From Atherix ibis (taxonomy: Eukaryota; Arthropoda; Insecta; Diptera; Athericidae), in contig OY282609.1 in assembly GCA_958298945.1 (NCBI GenBank), positions 57,136,220 through 57,200,219 on the forward strand: DNA of 64,000 nt, read 5' to 3'. Below the pieces are notes generated by a model, which was not told the DNA's origin, made no database searches, and saw only the letters and a program-made list of their open reading frames with translations. The translations under genes and the position numbers were made by a program. Positions 1 through 11,949 of this stretch are shown one piece after another; within the stretch, counting starts at the first letter, position 1; the number at the start of each line of letters is the position of its first letter.

Positions 1-2733
1 GAAGGGAGTATTTTCCCCAACAAGTATAGGAAATTTCCAATCGGTACACACTGTATCCCATTTACAATTTTTTTTTAAATTTCACAAACAAACTTGACCA
101 TTTTTCCGGCAGACTACTCAGTATGAGTATAACAGTGGCCGATAAGGACGGGGTGAGGTGCTTAAGGGCCAACACCAAGAAGATTTCTTAAATTCGATGA
201 ATTTACAGAAACTAATTACTTTTCACAAAACCAATAAATAAACACCATTTAACATAAATAACCTCTTAATTATCTTATTCATTTAGGACAGTAGATTTAG
301 GAAACCACACTACACCCCCCCCCCCCCCTCTTTTTGCAAAACTGGATATGGAGACATTTGAAATAATGTATTATAATTTTACCGTCGCCATTTAATATCA
401 TTTCGTACACCGTCATTACTGTTAAAGTCGATTTATCTATTAAAAACAATTGGGGATGTTAGTCTGCCCACCTATGTGTGGAAGGATTGCAACTACTTCC
501 GATGCCAGGGAATAATTTTGATGTATGTAAAAGGTAGAGACTATCCTCTCCATTCTTCTAAATTTAACCTGTCGCATAAGAACCCTCTTACCCCCTTCCC
601 CACCTCTCACACATTTATAAGAATTAATGAACGGTAATTAATTCAAAGTGAAAGTGGAAAATCTTCTGTTTTTTTTTTCTCTTCTTTTATTTCTTTGCGT
701 AATCAGGTAGGCTAGGTGGATGGGTTCTGAAATAATAATAATAAAAGGAATGGAATAAGGATAGTCAGTTTTTTTTTATATTTTTAAGGGCAAAACCGCA
801 AAGTGATAATAAATTAATGGAAGATAATAATTTTAGAGGATGGCGACGAATTCCATTCGACACACAAAAATAAAAAGAGAAAAGCGAAGATTAATCAAAC
901 ATCTTTTTTTGTCTTAAAGTGCGAAAAAAGGAAATTCTTAGCTTGGGGAGTTCCGTTCTTTTCTCTTCTTTTTTTTTTTGCTTAATTTTATTTTACCACA
1001 ATCAGTGTCCATAGAACATCGTAAAATCTTCAATCGCAAATGAGACTGTGCTTGTCAAAAAAAAAATTAACTGAATTTTTTTCTGGAATAAGATTTAACC
1101 ATTGAAGGATGGCAGAAGCCAACGAAATTGCTACTTATGAGGATGAGGTAGCATTTGGGGATGCATTAAGATATTGAAAAATCGCCAATCTAATTTTCCT
1201 TAAAAAAATGGTAAATTCTGTCAGCTTATTTTGTATGAATTTTGCAAAATTTTCTCAATTTAAGTTCATTAATTTTCCAGCAATAAGCTTATCAACTTAT
1301 CCTAAGAAATTAATAATTTTAAAATTAAGAAAAAATTTATCATCTTGGCCGAAAAATTTGCATATTTTGACTTAGAAAAACTGAGTTTTTTTTTACAAAA
1401 ATTTGTAAATTTTGCTACGGAAAAAATTAATTGAAAAATATTTCTTCATATAAAAAATTGTTTGCATTAAAAATTAAATAATTTGTTAAAAAATACGGAA
1501 TTTTCCAAATTGGGAAAGTTTTTCTATTTATTGGAAATAAACTTAAAAATTCCAATAAGACCTCCTCCCCTCTGCTCCGTTTTCTTTAGTTTTTCTTACG
1601 CTAAAACACCCTTTTTCTACATCCAAAACTCTCTTCTTATTTTAAAGGATATCTGCTCAAATTCAAAAACCGCTTTCCACGAAAAAGACAAGCCTCTCAG
1701 GACCTAATTCCAAGTGAAAGATGCTCTATCAACGTGCCAGGACATCTACTAACGTGATAGAACCTCTTCTCCTCTTTTTGCGTAAAAGCTCTTCTTCTCA
1801 GATTAAAGGAATTATTTCAGTTTGCCAAAAAAAATCCTCTCATGTGGAAGACGTTCTTTCCATGTGACAGTATAAGAAGAAGTCTTAAAAAAAGACACAA
1901 AATGCTAAAAGGTTAGAGAAACAATGCAGATAAGAAGAAGATTAGTTTGATAAAGAAAAAAAATGACCGAAAGCATAAACAACGAATTTAGAAATTTGAG
2001 AAGGAAATACGCTGATTGGGGCAAAAAGTGTTTAATGGGAGGGAGATAGAGAAAAGTGATCAAAAAGTTAAATAAAAATCACCACACTAAGATTGTTGCC
2101 AAATTTTCAATATTTGTAAAGATGCACGTAAGATGACTAACTTTCAAATAAGAAAAAATTGCCTTTATTCGAGTAGAAAATTGTGTATATAAAATAAAGC
2201 CAATAACAAAATAGTGGAAAATAGAAAAATTTTAGACAAAAATTAATTCTAAAAAGAAAATAGCAATCTGCAAAAAAAAAAAAATAAACTTATGCCATGT
2301 TTCACATTGCCACGTGTACGAGCAACTAACATTTTACAACAAAACAAAACTTCAAATAAAAAAATGTTCGCACACAAAAAAAAAATTGAAAATATTTTAT
2401 TTTTTTACTATAAAGAAAAACAATCGAAAATACTCACGATCAACGTATGGCTATGCAGCTGATTGTAATCGTTAGTCCTTTTGCTTATTACATCTACATT
2501 CGCTTTAAATTAATATTTTTCAAATAATATTTTATTCTTATATATTAAATACACTAAAAAAAACTCCCCCAAAAAATGCATTAATATTTGAATTATATTA
2601 TTTTATTTTTTAAATTTAATTATTTACAAATCGAATTCGATTAGTTTTAACGCAATTTTTCGGGAAGGTTTTAAAATAGCGTTGTATCGACTAGAATTCA
2701 AAACAAGCCAAGCCAAGTTACAAACCGTCAAAG
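1..2733. other. AT-rich non-coding stretch, no gene seen
   Basis: I see no convincing gene in this stretch. The only ORF over 70 codons (1483-1707) is a low-complexity phenylalanine/leucine/serine reading of AT-rich DNA. The block at about 1560-1870 is pyrimidine-rich and contains loosely repeated phrases (an 'aacgtg..aga' motif near 1730-1760, a 'catgtg.aaga' motif near 1846), possibly an old degenerate tandem repeat. There is a run of 14 C at 315-328. Confidence 0.5.
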
Positions 2734-3066
2734 TACTCACCATTTTGTGCCATAAAACTTTCGGACATATCTTGAACTTTTACCACGCTAACTATTTCCA
2801 CCACAAAAGCTATTAGCCCAGACCCGGATTAAGACTTCTCTCCAATTCAACGCTTCCTTCTAACCGCCATTTTGAATGTGAAGAAATTCTGGTCATTGCC
2901 TATTTTTCAAAGTGGATTTATTGTTAAATTTTTACTAATTTTACAGTAAATTCGTGAAAATTACGACTAAAATTGATTAATTAATCGTCACAAAATGTTT
3001 TAATTACTGAAAAACGCACTTTTAATTGCCAAACAAAATTTCCGAACGGACTGCTGTGATTTTCTT
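2734..3066 (-). repeat. Left arm of a ~340-bp inverted repeat
   Basis: This segment reappears in inverted orientation at 7507-7858 at roughly 85 percent identity with small indels, judged by eye. Shared landmarks include 'ttcggacatatcttgaac', 'ctggtcattgcc' and 'attgccaaacaaaatttccg'. About 4.4 kb lies between the arms, including two mariners. A second shorter inverted match (3179-3244 with 5096-5158) lies inside, so the region may once have been a larger palindrome. Confidence 0.8.
2741..2768 (-). CDS. Candidate first coding exon of an unseen gene
   Basis: On the minus strand an ATG at 2768 opens nine codons (MSESFMAQN) plus one base. They end at a strong splice-donor-like sequence, G|GTGAGT, at 2741/2740. 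Upstream, the minus strand carries an AAAATGGCGG motif (near 2866-2875), typical of insect promoters or 5' UTRs. In the inverted copy at 7507-7858 the same ATG runs into a stop after eight codons, so only this arm could be the working copy. No continuation exon was recognised at lower coordinates. It could equally be non-coding repeat sequence. Confidence 0.22.
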
Positions 3067-3178
3067 CCAACAAGACGACGACTAACTGAACTGATGCATG
3101 TGTGTCAGCAGTTGTCACAAAATAGTCCAACAGGTGAAGTGTGGTAATTTTTTTTTTTTTTAATTTATTTTCAATATA

Positions 3179-3244
3179 ATCATAAAGAAATTATACATTT
3201 TCTAATTCAATTTACTCGAAATTGGAGAATTTTTCTGAAATTGG
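3179..3244. repeat. Inner inverted-repeat segment paired with 5096-5158
   Basis: The segment contains 'ttggagaatttttctgaaa'. It matches the reverse complement of 5096-5158, which contains 'tttcagaaaaattctccaa', and the flanking 'ttctaattca' and 'aaagaaat' words also match. It sits between the arms 2734-3066 and 7507-7858 and in the same relative orientation. Confidence 0.65.
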
Positions 3245-3477
3245 TTTTTATGTTTTTGGTTTTTTGCACATTGAACAAAATTTGTCCTCATTTTTGCTGA
3301 TACCGAAAGTAAGATATTAATTCAGCAACGGTAGAGAACGCCTCAAAATTAGGTTTTTATGGCTTAGATTTCGGCATTTACTACTGTTCATTGTGTCCTT
3401 GTTGTTCGATCAAATTAATAAATACAACAATATTTTAGCTTGGCCATAATTGTTATTATATTATCTATTTATTAAAA

Positions 3478-3577
3478 AACCGAAATGATAATTTTCAAAT
3501 TTGAAATTTTTCAAATTGAAACTTCTTTAATTAACCGAAATGATAATTTTCAAATTTGAAATTTTTCAAATTGAAAC
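3478..3577. repeat. 45-bp direct duplication
   Basis: Positions 3478-3522 and 3533-3577 are identical 45-bp copies, separated by 10 bp. Each begins 'aaccgaaatgataatt' and ends 'tcaaattgaaac'. The perfect match suggests a recent duplication in otherwise decayed AT-rich sequence. Confidence 0.9.
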
Positions 3578-3889
3578 CAATTAATTGGTAACAACAATGT
3601 ATTTTTTATATGTTAAAATATTAATTTTTTTCTAATTGCCAATCTGTTTTTTTAATTATTTCTAATCTCAGCGATTTTCAATGGTTTTCAGGTAATTACT
3701 GGAAATTGCGTTTACACTAACAACTCTTTATTGGAGTAAGCAATAAAGTTAACATTTTATTTTTTATCACATTTCTTTATAATACAATTTCGTATATTTT
3801 AGGCATATTTTTTAATTATGAATTTCCTGTGTCCAAAATAGATAAGAAATTATCTATTTTCAAAAAAACTATTTTTTATAATTAATATA

Positions 3890-4754
3890 CGAGGTCTGTT
3901 TAAAAAATATCGCGAATTTTGATTTTCTGCGGGTTACCTATATTCGATTTTCGATTTTTTTTGTAGCGTTATGTTGGTACTCATGTCTCTCACTTATGCC
4001 GACAAGTTCGACCATTTAAAATGTTCAGTTAATTTTTGACAGTTGCTTTGCGTGCACGTGTTTTGGCTCGTCTTCGATTTTTATCTATTCCAAAAAATAG
4101 ATCAAAGAATCTGTATCAAATGTTGTGTGAAAAATAAAATTAATTGCGCGGACGCATTCCGAATGTTGACTGTGGCATATGGTAAAGCTACGTTGGACCG
4201 AAGCAACGTTTTTCGGTGGTACAAAATGTTCTCAGCGGGCCGAGAGGGTGTGAACGACGAAAAGCGTGCCGGACGCCCGAGCTTGCAGTTTTCTTCGATT
4301 TCAGGGGCGTGGTGCATCATAAGTTCTTGCCACAGGGTAGAACGGTCAATAAGGAATATTACCTGCAAGTTATCCACAAGTTGCGAGAAGCAATCCGCCA
4401 AAAACGCCCGGATTTGTGGAAGAACAAAAATTGGCTTTTGCACCATGATAACGCCCCTGCTCCCGCATCGTTGCTTATGCGCGAATTTTTGGCCAAAAAC
4501 AACACATTAATAATGCTGCAGCCACCGTATTCCCCAGATCTGGCCCCCTGTGACTTTTCCTTGTTCCCGAAACTGAAGAGCCCCATGAAAGGACGACGCT
4601 ACGCTACGATTGAGAAGATAAAGACGGCATCGAAGGAGGAGCTGAACAAGATCACAAAAAATGATTGTTCGAAGTGCTTCGAGGATTGGATGCACACAAA
4701 TAAATAATTTTTGAAAAAAACACAAAATTCACGATACTTTTTGAACTGACCTCG
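3890..4754 (+). mobile_element. Mariner element A, internally deleted
   Basis: Terminal inverted repeats start 'cgaggtctgtt' at 3890 and end with the matching reverse complement at 4754, with TA target duplications at 3888-3889 and 4755-4756. The element is 865 bp, against about 1.3 kb for a full mariner, because the middle of the transposase is missing. It is the same family as the mariner at 45768-46688: the first ~200 bp are clearly alike. Confidence 0.93.
4101..4707 (+). pseudogene. Mariner transposase pseudogene (element A)
   Basis: The 5' part encodes the first helix-turn-helix region (ADAFRMLTVAYGKATL, then VFRWYKMFSAGREG and RAGRPS). The reading then jumps, with a frame change near 4285, to the catalytic core (FFDFRGVVHHKFLPQGRTV, HHDNAPAPAS, PPYSPDLAPCDF). 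The deletion removes the second DNA-binding helix and the segment that carries the first catalytic aspartate. The second and third aspartates remain, 34 residues apart, as in DD34D mariners. The C-terminus lacks the usual end of this family (about 20 residues after DWMHTNK). It cannot encode an active enzyme. Confidence 0.9.
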
Positions 4755-4756
4755 TA

Positions 4757-5900
4757 AACAATTTTCACTTTTTCCATTTAATTCATAGGCGGATATTACC
4801 AGAAAGTAAAAATAAGATAAGTTTTTATACAGTTTTTAAATGAATTAACTTTTTTCAGTAATAAATTTAAATTAATAAAAAATACCAACTTGCAGGAAGA
4901 AATTAAAGTCATCAACTTTTGATTGTAAACCAATTACTTTTTTGTTGGTTCTTGGATTCCGCTTAATCATTAATGGGTTAAAAAAGATCGCAACTTTCGG
5001 TTAGTATTTTAAAATATAAATTTTATGTCTGTTGAGAAGAGAACAGGAGGTGGAATATAAAACCATAGTTGGTGTGCACAATAATTTCTGCGAATTTCAG
5101 AAAAATTCTCCAATTTTGAGTAAACTGAATTAGAAAAGGTGTCATTTCTTTATGATTATTTCGAAAAATGATTTTTTAAAAAAAGAAGACAATTAATCAA
5201 TTATTTTCTTATGAATTCTTTTCAATAAAATAATAACTTTTGTTCTAAAGTTTGTACACGATTAAGATTTTTGCTGCGGTGGGTGGGGTAGGAGGAAGTC
5301 ATATACCAAAAACACCCACACACGGAGTCATTCCCATCGACTGAATCACTGTTTACACGAACATTTTCCTAGATTCACAAATGCAATCTTATAAGATGGA
5401 TTTTCATTTTATGTTCGCTTAAATATTTAAATAATTTTTCTATTAAAATAAATAAAAAAATTTACAAATGAAAACAATTTAAAAAAAAATTCAATTTTTT
5501 TAAGGACAGGTATTTTTTCTCGCTTGCACTTTTTTTATCATAAATAAAGTCCGTTTTCTAAAATTGAAATTTTTAGTTTTTAATAATTTTTTTGTGTGCG
5601 TGAACAAGACTACAGAGGGATTCATTTTTACTAGACAAAAACGCAGTCGCATGAGAATATTTTCGCAAAACGGCAGTCGTTATGAAAAAAAATTTCATTT
5701 TGTTAAAAATCCCATTTCACATTGAGTAAAGGAAGAACTTTGATCGTGAAAATGAGAAATTATTAATTTTCCTGCTAAAATCGACAAGCTCAAGAACACC
5801 AACACGTTCGCAAGTCGCCTTGTATTAATACGAGCAATTTTTGGCTTTCAGTAAATAAAATTTGGTTAAAAAACGATTTCACATCGAAAAATTTCTTTCA
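4757..5900. other. Non-coding AT-rich interval
   Basis: No gene is recognised. It includes the inverted match 5096-5158 (partner of 3179-3244). The rest is simple A/T-rich sequence. Confidence 0.5.
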
Positions 5901-5902
5901 TA

Positions 5903-7153
5903 CGAGGGTTATTCAATAAGTACTTAGCCTCACCGCCCGATGGAACTGCTGTCACAAAAAAAATTTACCATCGCGCAGTACATTCTTTTAGTAGCCTATT
6001 GTCAAAGTTTCAGTCGATTCCCTTCATTAGTTTTGTTTTGAGAGCCTTTGAAAGCGAGCGTGTCGGTCGGTTGCACAAAAATGGAAAAAGAACAAAATCG
6101 TTCGGTGATTAGATTCTTGTTTTTGGAAGGGAAAACGTGCAGCGAAATCAAAAATAGCTTGGATGCTGTGTAAGGCGACTCTTCTCCTTCGATGGCGACG
6201 GAGATTTTGATGAGCCACGCCCAGGTGCCCCGAAAACGGCTGCTACGGAGGAAAACGTTAAAAAAGTCCACGATCTCGTGTTGGCAGACCGTCGATTGAA
6301 GATTCACGAGATAGCTGAGACTGTGGGCATTGCAGTAGGAACGGTGCATCATATTCTACACGAAGAACTGGGCATGAGAAAGCTGTCGGCGCGATGGGTG
6401 CCGCGTTTGCTCACACCGGAAAACAAGCGCAACCGTGAGACCACATCGGCGACATGTTTGGCGCTGTTTCAGCGCAATTCAGCGGAGTTCTTGCGTCGTT
6501 TCGTGACCGTCGACGAAACATGAATTCACTGGTACACACCAGAGACCAAGGAACAGTCGAAACAGTGGAGTTCACCCGGCGAACGTGCTCCGAAGAAGGC
6601 GAAGACTGTTCGATCGGCCGGAAACGTGATGGCCACCGTTTTCTGGGATTCACAAGGTGTGATCCACATCGATTACCTCGAGAAGGATAAAACAATCACG
6701 GGGCGCTACTATGCTGACTTATTGGGCCGATTTGACGTCAAATTGAAGAAAAACCGCCCCCGCTTTGGGAAGAAAAAAGTGCTGTTCCACCACGACAACG
6801 CGCCGGCTCACACCTCCGCCGTCGCCATGGCCAAATTGGTCGAATTGCGCTACGAATTGCTGCCCCATCCACCGTACTCTCCAGATTTGGCCCCCTGTGA
6901 CTACTTTTTGTTTCCAAACCTGAAAAAATCACTCGCCGGGAATAGATTTGGGTCGAATGAGGAGGTCATTGTCGCCACGGAGGCCTATTTTGCTTCCCTC
7001 GAGAAAATGTATTTTTTGGACGGGTTAAAAAGTTAGAGCATCGCTGGGCCAAGTGTATCGAGCTTGAAGGAGATTATGTGGAAAAATAAATTGCCATCTT
7101 TCCAAAATTTCCGTTTTTCTTTTGTAGGCTAAGTACTTGTTGAATGACACTCG
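5903..7153 (+). mobile_element. Mariner element B (irritans-related)
   Basis: The termini 'cgagggttattcaataag' (5903) and its imperfect inverted copy ending at 7153 are flanked by TA at 5901-5902 and 7154-7155. At 1251 bp the element is near full length. Its termini share the 'ttcaataagt.cttag' core with the mariner at 8183-9411, so the two belong to related lineages. Confidence 0.93.
6081..7089 (+). pseudogene. Mariner transposase pseudogene (element B)
   Basis: The natural start is ATG 6081 (MEKEQNRSVIRFLFLEGKT); the reading breaks at a stop after LDAV and at a short deletion. The second helix-turn-helix (RLKIHEIAETVGIAVGTVHH) and the linker ARWVPRLLTPENKRN are readable. The first catalytic motif VDET is followed by TGA where tryptophan is expected. 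A frame change then leads to KVLFHHDNAPAHTS and SPDLAPCDYFLFPN, so all three aspartates survive in the DNA with the 34-residue spacing. The C-terminal end to the TAA at 7087-7089 is again shifted. Multiple lesions mark it as dead. Confidence 0.9.
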
Positions 7154-7506
7154 TATGCTGCGAAAATGAAAAATTTCCTTCACTTTTTCGTTTCATGCTC
7201 ACAAAAATTGCCTTGATATGCTGAGGAAACGTTTCCTTCATATGTTCGTTTCGTGCTCACAAAAATATGAGAGCTCATTTCTCATATTTTCGTGAGCAGG
7301 AAACAAACAAAAATGCGGAAAAAACGCCGAAAGTCAGAATATCCTTTCTAGTCTCGAAAATTCAAATTGCCTTCTATTGTTAGGCTTGGTCTATCAACCG
7401 TTCTTTTCTAATAGTAAGAGGAGAAATCAAGAAAAAAATACTCCAATTTAAAACAAATTTACCAATTTAAAAATTGTCGTCTTGTTCTCTTTTCTATCGG
7501 ATGGAG

Positions 7507-7858
7507 AAAAATCACAGTAGTCCGTTCGGAAATTTTGTTTGGCAATTAAAAGTGCATTTTTCAGTAATTAAAACATTTGGTGACGAGTAATAAATCAATT
7601 ACTATCGTAATTTTCACGAATTAAATGTGAAATAAGTAAAAATTTAACAATAAATCCACTGTGAAAAATAGGCAATGACCAGAATTTCTTCATATTCAAA
7701 ATGGCGATTAGAAAGAAGCGTCGAATTGGAGAGAATTCGAGTCTAATCCGAGTATGGGCTAACAGCTTTTGTGGTGGAAACAGTTAGCGTGGTAAAAGTT
7801 CAAGATATGTCCGAAAGTTTTATGGAACTTTGAAAATTTGGCACAATTGGTGAGTATT
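7507..7858 (+). repeat. Right arm of the ~340-bp inverted repeat
   Basis: This is the inverted counterpart of 2734-3066. It keeps the 'aaaatggcgattag' motif, 'caagatatgtccgaaagt', and a donor-like 'ttggtgagtattt' at its end. The potential nine-codon exon of the left arm is interrupted here: after ATG TCC GAA AGT TTT ATG GAA CTT comes TGA. Confidence 0.8.
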
Positions 7859-7862
7859 TTTA

Positions 7863-8180
7863 ATCGTTATTATTAAATTTATAATAATTAAATCAAGTGT
7901 ATTTAATACTTAAATATAAAAAAATGTGATCAAAATATTAATTAATTTTTTGGAGTTTACAAAATAAAAGAAATCCGATCGTATTGGATTTCGAATTTTA
8001 GAATTATAATAATTCATATTTAGTGAACATAAATGTAAAATAAATAAAAATAAAGAAAAATTAATTAAAATTGAAATAAATAGTAAATGAAGTGCGAAAG
8101 TGTGTGCATTCATTATTGGTAAATTTGCTTAAAGTTTTTTATGCTGTAATATTGAAATTTTTTTAAGAACTTGTTTCAGA
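7863..8180. other. AT-rich spacer, nothing recognised
   Basis: A/T-rich sequence with many short in-frame stops in all frames. No repeat or RNA structure was recognised. Confidence 0.5.
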
Positions 8181-8182
8181 TA

Positions 8183-9411
8183 CGGGGGTCGTTCAATAAG
8201 TCCTTAGAAAAAGATGGAAAGCAACTGTTATTGTTTGGCTAATCTCCTTTTAGCTCTATACACTTTCCCAACCGTTTTTCCAAAATTTTTATCCCGTCCA
8301 AAAAATAGGATTTCGGAAGTTCTGCAAAATACTCATCCGTTTGAGCAATGACGTCCTCGTCGTCCGCCAAGCAATTTCTTTAGATTGGGGAAAAGAAAAT
8401 AGTCACTCGGGGCCAAATCTGGTGAATAAGCGGGATGCTGCAACAATTACATTCTCAATTCCACAATTTTGGCCATGGAAACAGCGCAGGTGTGCACACG
8501 CGCATTGTCCTGATGCAAGAGGATTTTTTTCTTCTTCAGATGGGGGCGTTTCTCTTTGATTTCCTCGCTCAACCGTTGCAATAACGACGCGTAATACGCT
8601 CCTGTTATTGTTTTTCCGTTTTCCAAGTAGTCGATAAAAATGATGCCCTGCGAATCCCAAAAGATCGTGGCCATCACCTTGCCGGCCGATGGCACAGTTT
8701 TTGCCTTCTTCGGAGCCCGTTCACCCTTGAAAATCCACTGTGATGACTGTCTCTTCGTTTCTGGAGTGTAGTAATGTATCCAGGTTTCGTCCACAGTGAC
8801 ATATCGACGAAGGAATTCGGCAGAATTGCGATGTTGGCCTCAGAGTCCACTACACAATTGCGCTTATTCTCCTCCGAGAGCAAACTCGCGGCACCCATCT
8901 TGCCGAAATTTTTTTCACAGACAATTTTTCATGCAAAATTGAAGCGACTGTACCTTGTGATATGCCCGTGGCCTCAACTAATTCGCGCACTTTAATTCGC
9001 CGATCGTTCAAAATCAGATCGTGGATTTTGTCGATAATTTCAGGAGTAGACACCTCAACTGGGCGTCCTGAACGATGTTCATCTTTTGTGGATGAACGGC
9101 CATGTTTAAATTCATTCACCCAATTGTAAACCGTCGCAAACACAGGTGCAGATGTGCCATGAACTGCATCCAACTCGTCTTTGATTTCTTTCGGGTTTAA
9201 GCCTCTCAAATGGAGATGTTTGATGACAGCCCTAAACTCGCTTTTTTCCATTGTTATGCACAAATAAATGTCGTTAACTTTAATCGACGATAGAAATTGA
9301 TCTACGCTATGGATCGAGCTGAAATTTTGACAGCTTTCCTGTCGAAAAATCTTTACCGACACTACGAGCGCAATTTCTTGGATTTTCTAAGGACTTATTG
9401 AACGACCCTCG
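8183..9411 (-). mobile_element. Mariner element C (irritans-related)
   Basis: The inverted termini 'cgggggtcgttcaataag' (8183) and 'cttattgaacgaccctcg' (ending 9411) are flanked by TA at 8181-8182 and 9412-9413. Length is 1229 bp. The terminal repeats match at all but one of the first 20 or so bases, so this copy is younger than element B. Confidence 0.94.
8239..9251 (-). pseudogene. Mariner transposase pseudogene (element C)
   Basis: The start is ATG 9251 (MEKSEFRAVIKHLHLRGLNP). About 120 codons are open and contain both helix-turn-helix segments (KEIKDELDAVHG; VRELVEATGISQGTVASILH) and the start of the linker (SARWVPRV). A frameshift near 8870 follows. The catalytic region then reads VDETWIHYYTPETKRQSSQW, SAGKVMATIFWDSQG and LHQDNARVHT. 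A second frameshift near 8447 moves the third-aspartate motif (SPDLAPSDYFLFP on inspection of the DNA) into another frame. All three aspartates are present, so only frameshifts and a shortened C-terminus disable it. Confidence 0.9.
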
Positions 9412-9413
9412 TA

Positions 9414-11949
9414 TCTACATCTACACATAGTAACAGAATTTTATAACATTAATAATTAACATGAATGGTTATGGGGAGTAAGCATCTATTGAAGCTTCTC
9501 CTGCTACACTTGTGCTTATGTTAAGACTTAGTATTTTAATAAATCATGAGACCAGTGACGCTTAAGTCTTCGATGGATATTTTCTAGGAAAGGAAATGAA
9601 GGAGGTTCTTAAATAAAATGATTTGTATGATTGGAGATACGGAAATGTAACTTTTTATAACGAGACAGAGTCACATCAAAAAGAAATGGGACTCCACGAT
9701 AACGATAATTAACAGTATTGCAAACATAAAAAGGAACTTTGACAATTGTACGGAGTGTTTTTATTTGAAGGGATTGGATTCAACGGGAATTGGAAGGCTT
9801 ATTAGAACCCCAGAGATCTATTCCGTAAGTCATCTGGGGCTCAGTAGAACATTGTATAAAAGTAATTTACTGTCTATATTAAGTTTAGAATGTTTGTCTA
9901 GATTTCGAAGTAGTTATAGGTTTTTAGTTTTTGCTTATACTGCAATCCCTCTTGCGTGTGCCTTGCACATGAACTGTCCTTACCCAATTTGCTAATCTAT
10001 ACCACGACAAATTACAGCAGAATTTTGTACATCACGTAAATAGATTGGCAGTGGTTTTACCACTTAATGCTGGTTTTGCCGCATGGCGGTTGTGGCGGTG
10101 GCTATAGTTAGTTGATTTTTATGCTGGTCGGATAACCGTTTGGTCCTTGCTGTAGTCACGGCCTGACGAAAGTGTTGGCGGATTCAATGCCCTTATCAGG
10201 CGCTGACGTTGCCGATTGAGTGTGTGTGTATGTGTTTTTTTTTTTTTTCTTTCATTTTATTTTTACAACAATTTGTTCTTTAACTTAGTTCTTTAACTTA
10301 GTTTTTTTCACTTTTTTCTTATAAAATTCATCAATTCATTTAAAACACATCAGATTTTTTCCAAAAACACGTCTGTACTAATTGAATTTTCATATAAATC
10401 AAAATTAAGTGAAAATCGGAATCTGTCTTTTGGAAATCGTACCAAATTTCTTAAAGCCACAAAACCAAAATACTCGAAATGCACACGTAAAAAGGTAACG
10501 CACCAAAAACATCAACAAAACAATACAAAAACAAAGTTATAAATGAGAAATCCCCCCCAAAATAACGCCAATTTATCGCGTTAAATGAGATCGAAACTTG
10601 CCCTAAAATACGATGAATTCAGCCAAACGTGAAGAGTGAAGAATTATCCACACTTATACGAATATTCAAACTGACACAGACACGCACGCTCCACTCATGG
10701 TAGTCACCACGCAATGTGCAACGAGTAATTTTTCGAAAATTTTCAGTTTGTACGCAATCGTAAATTATTGGCTTGAATCCTCGGTCAAGCTGGGCGCCCC
10801 CCGTGGAGTACTTTATCGTTATTGTAATCAATCGCAATTGCCACCCCATCTTTAAAGCTACCCTCAATTTATGTGTTTTATTTTAATTTTAGAGGACATC
10901 GTTTTTCCGTTAGAAAAATGCACATGCTGTTCGCAACTAATGTTCGGTTTCCTTTATAATTTTCGTACGTAAATAAATAAAGAATCGAAAGAAACTGGGT
11001 TTTAGGGGAGGGGAGGGGGGTTTGTTAAAAATAAGACATAAAAATGCAGTGTCATAAAAAAACCTAAAAGAAAGAAAAGCGAAATAAAATTTGTTTAGAA
11101 ATGAAAACCTACAGAAAATGCTCCAACAAATAAGTTCGGATTTCCCAGCTTGACTATTAAAATGCATGGATTTTATGCCACACCAACGCAAACAAATGCT
11201 GAAAGGAAAACTGCTCTAAATTTAAAAAAAAAAACGAAGTAGAGATAGATGGCGTCCCAAATTCAAGCGAAAAAGATAAAACAAAACCAGGAACGAAAAG
11301 TACAGCGGAAGAGATTAAAACAAAAACAAAAAATTTAATATTATTGAAAGTTGTGGCTAGCGATGGACAATAGTTTAAAGCATGAATAAAATTTTTATGA
11401 ATTTAGAAAAAAAATTCCTCTAATTTAGAAAAAAAATTCAATATTAAATTGAATTAGAAGCCTCTAATTTAGAAAAAAAATTCAATATTAAAAATAAAAA
11501 AAATTTCAATTATTAAAATTGTCAAATTTTGAAATTTAAAAAAATAAAAATAACAAAAATTTTAAAAAATTGCTTCTAAAAAACAGCAGAACAAATTCAA
11601 AGAAGTATGAGAAGCAAAAAAATATTGTATAAATTAAAATATAACAGAAATATTGCAGAAAAAAATCTATATTCATAAAATGGGAAAACATTTGAATTCA
11701 AGAAAGGAAAATTCCAAAATCAATTTTCCTGAACTAAGTACGAACAAAATGAAAAAAGAAATTTCTCGTTATTCAAATTCGGTTATTAAAATTCGCACAC
11801 ATTTCTACGTTAAAATTTTTACCACCAACAAAATGGTTGCGCCCGGCTTTTAGTTTTACATTTTAACTTTGGTTTTACCTTAGATTATAGAAGAACTGGA
11901 TAGGCCTCTACACCAAAATTCTGTCCAAATTTTGTTAGCAATATATTCA
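9414..11949. other. Non-coding interval with one GC-richer patch
   Basis: No gene is recognised. A patch at about 10010-10230 is clearly richer in G+C than its surroundings (for example 'gcatggcggttgtggcggtgg'), and the minus strand is open at 10619-10867 (82 codons) without a recognisable motif. These could be UTR, promoter or exon sequence. A duplicated phrase near 10268-10305 ('gttctttaactta', twice) and a 32-bp duplication at 11416-11447 / 11460-11491 are simple local repeats. Confidence 0.45.
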
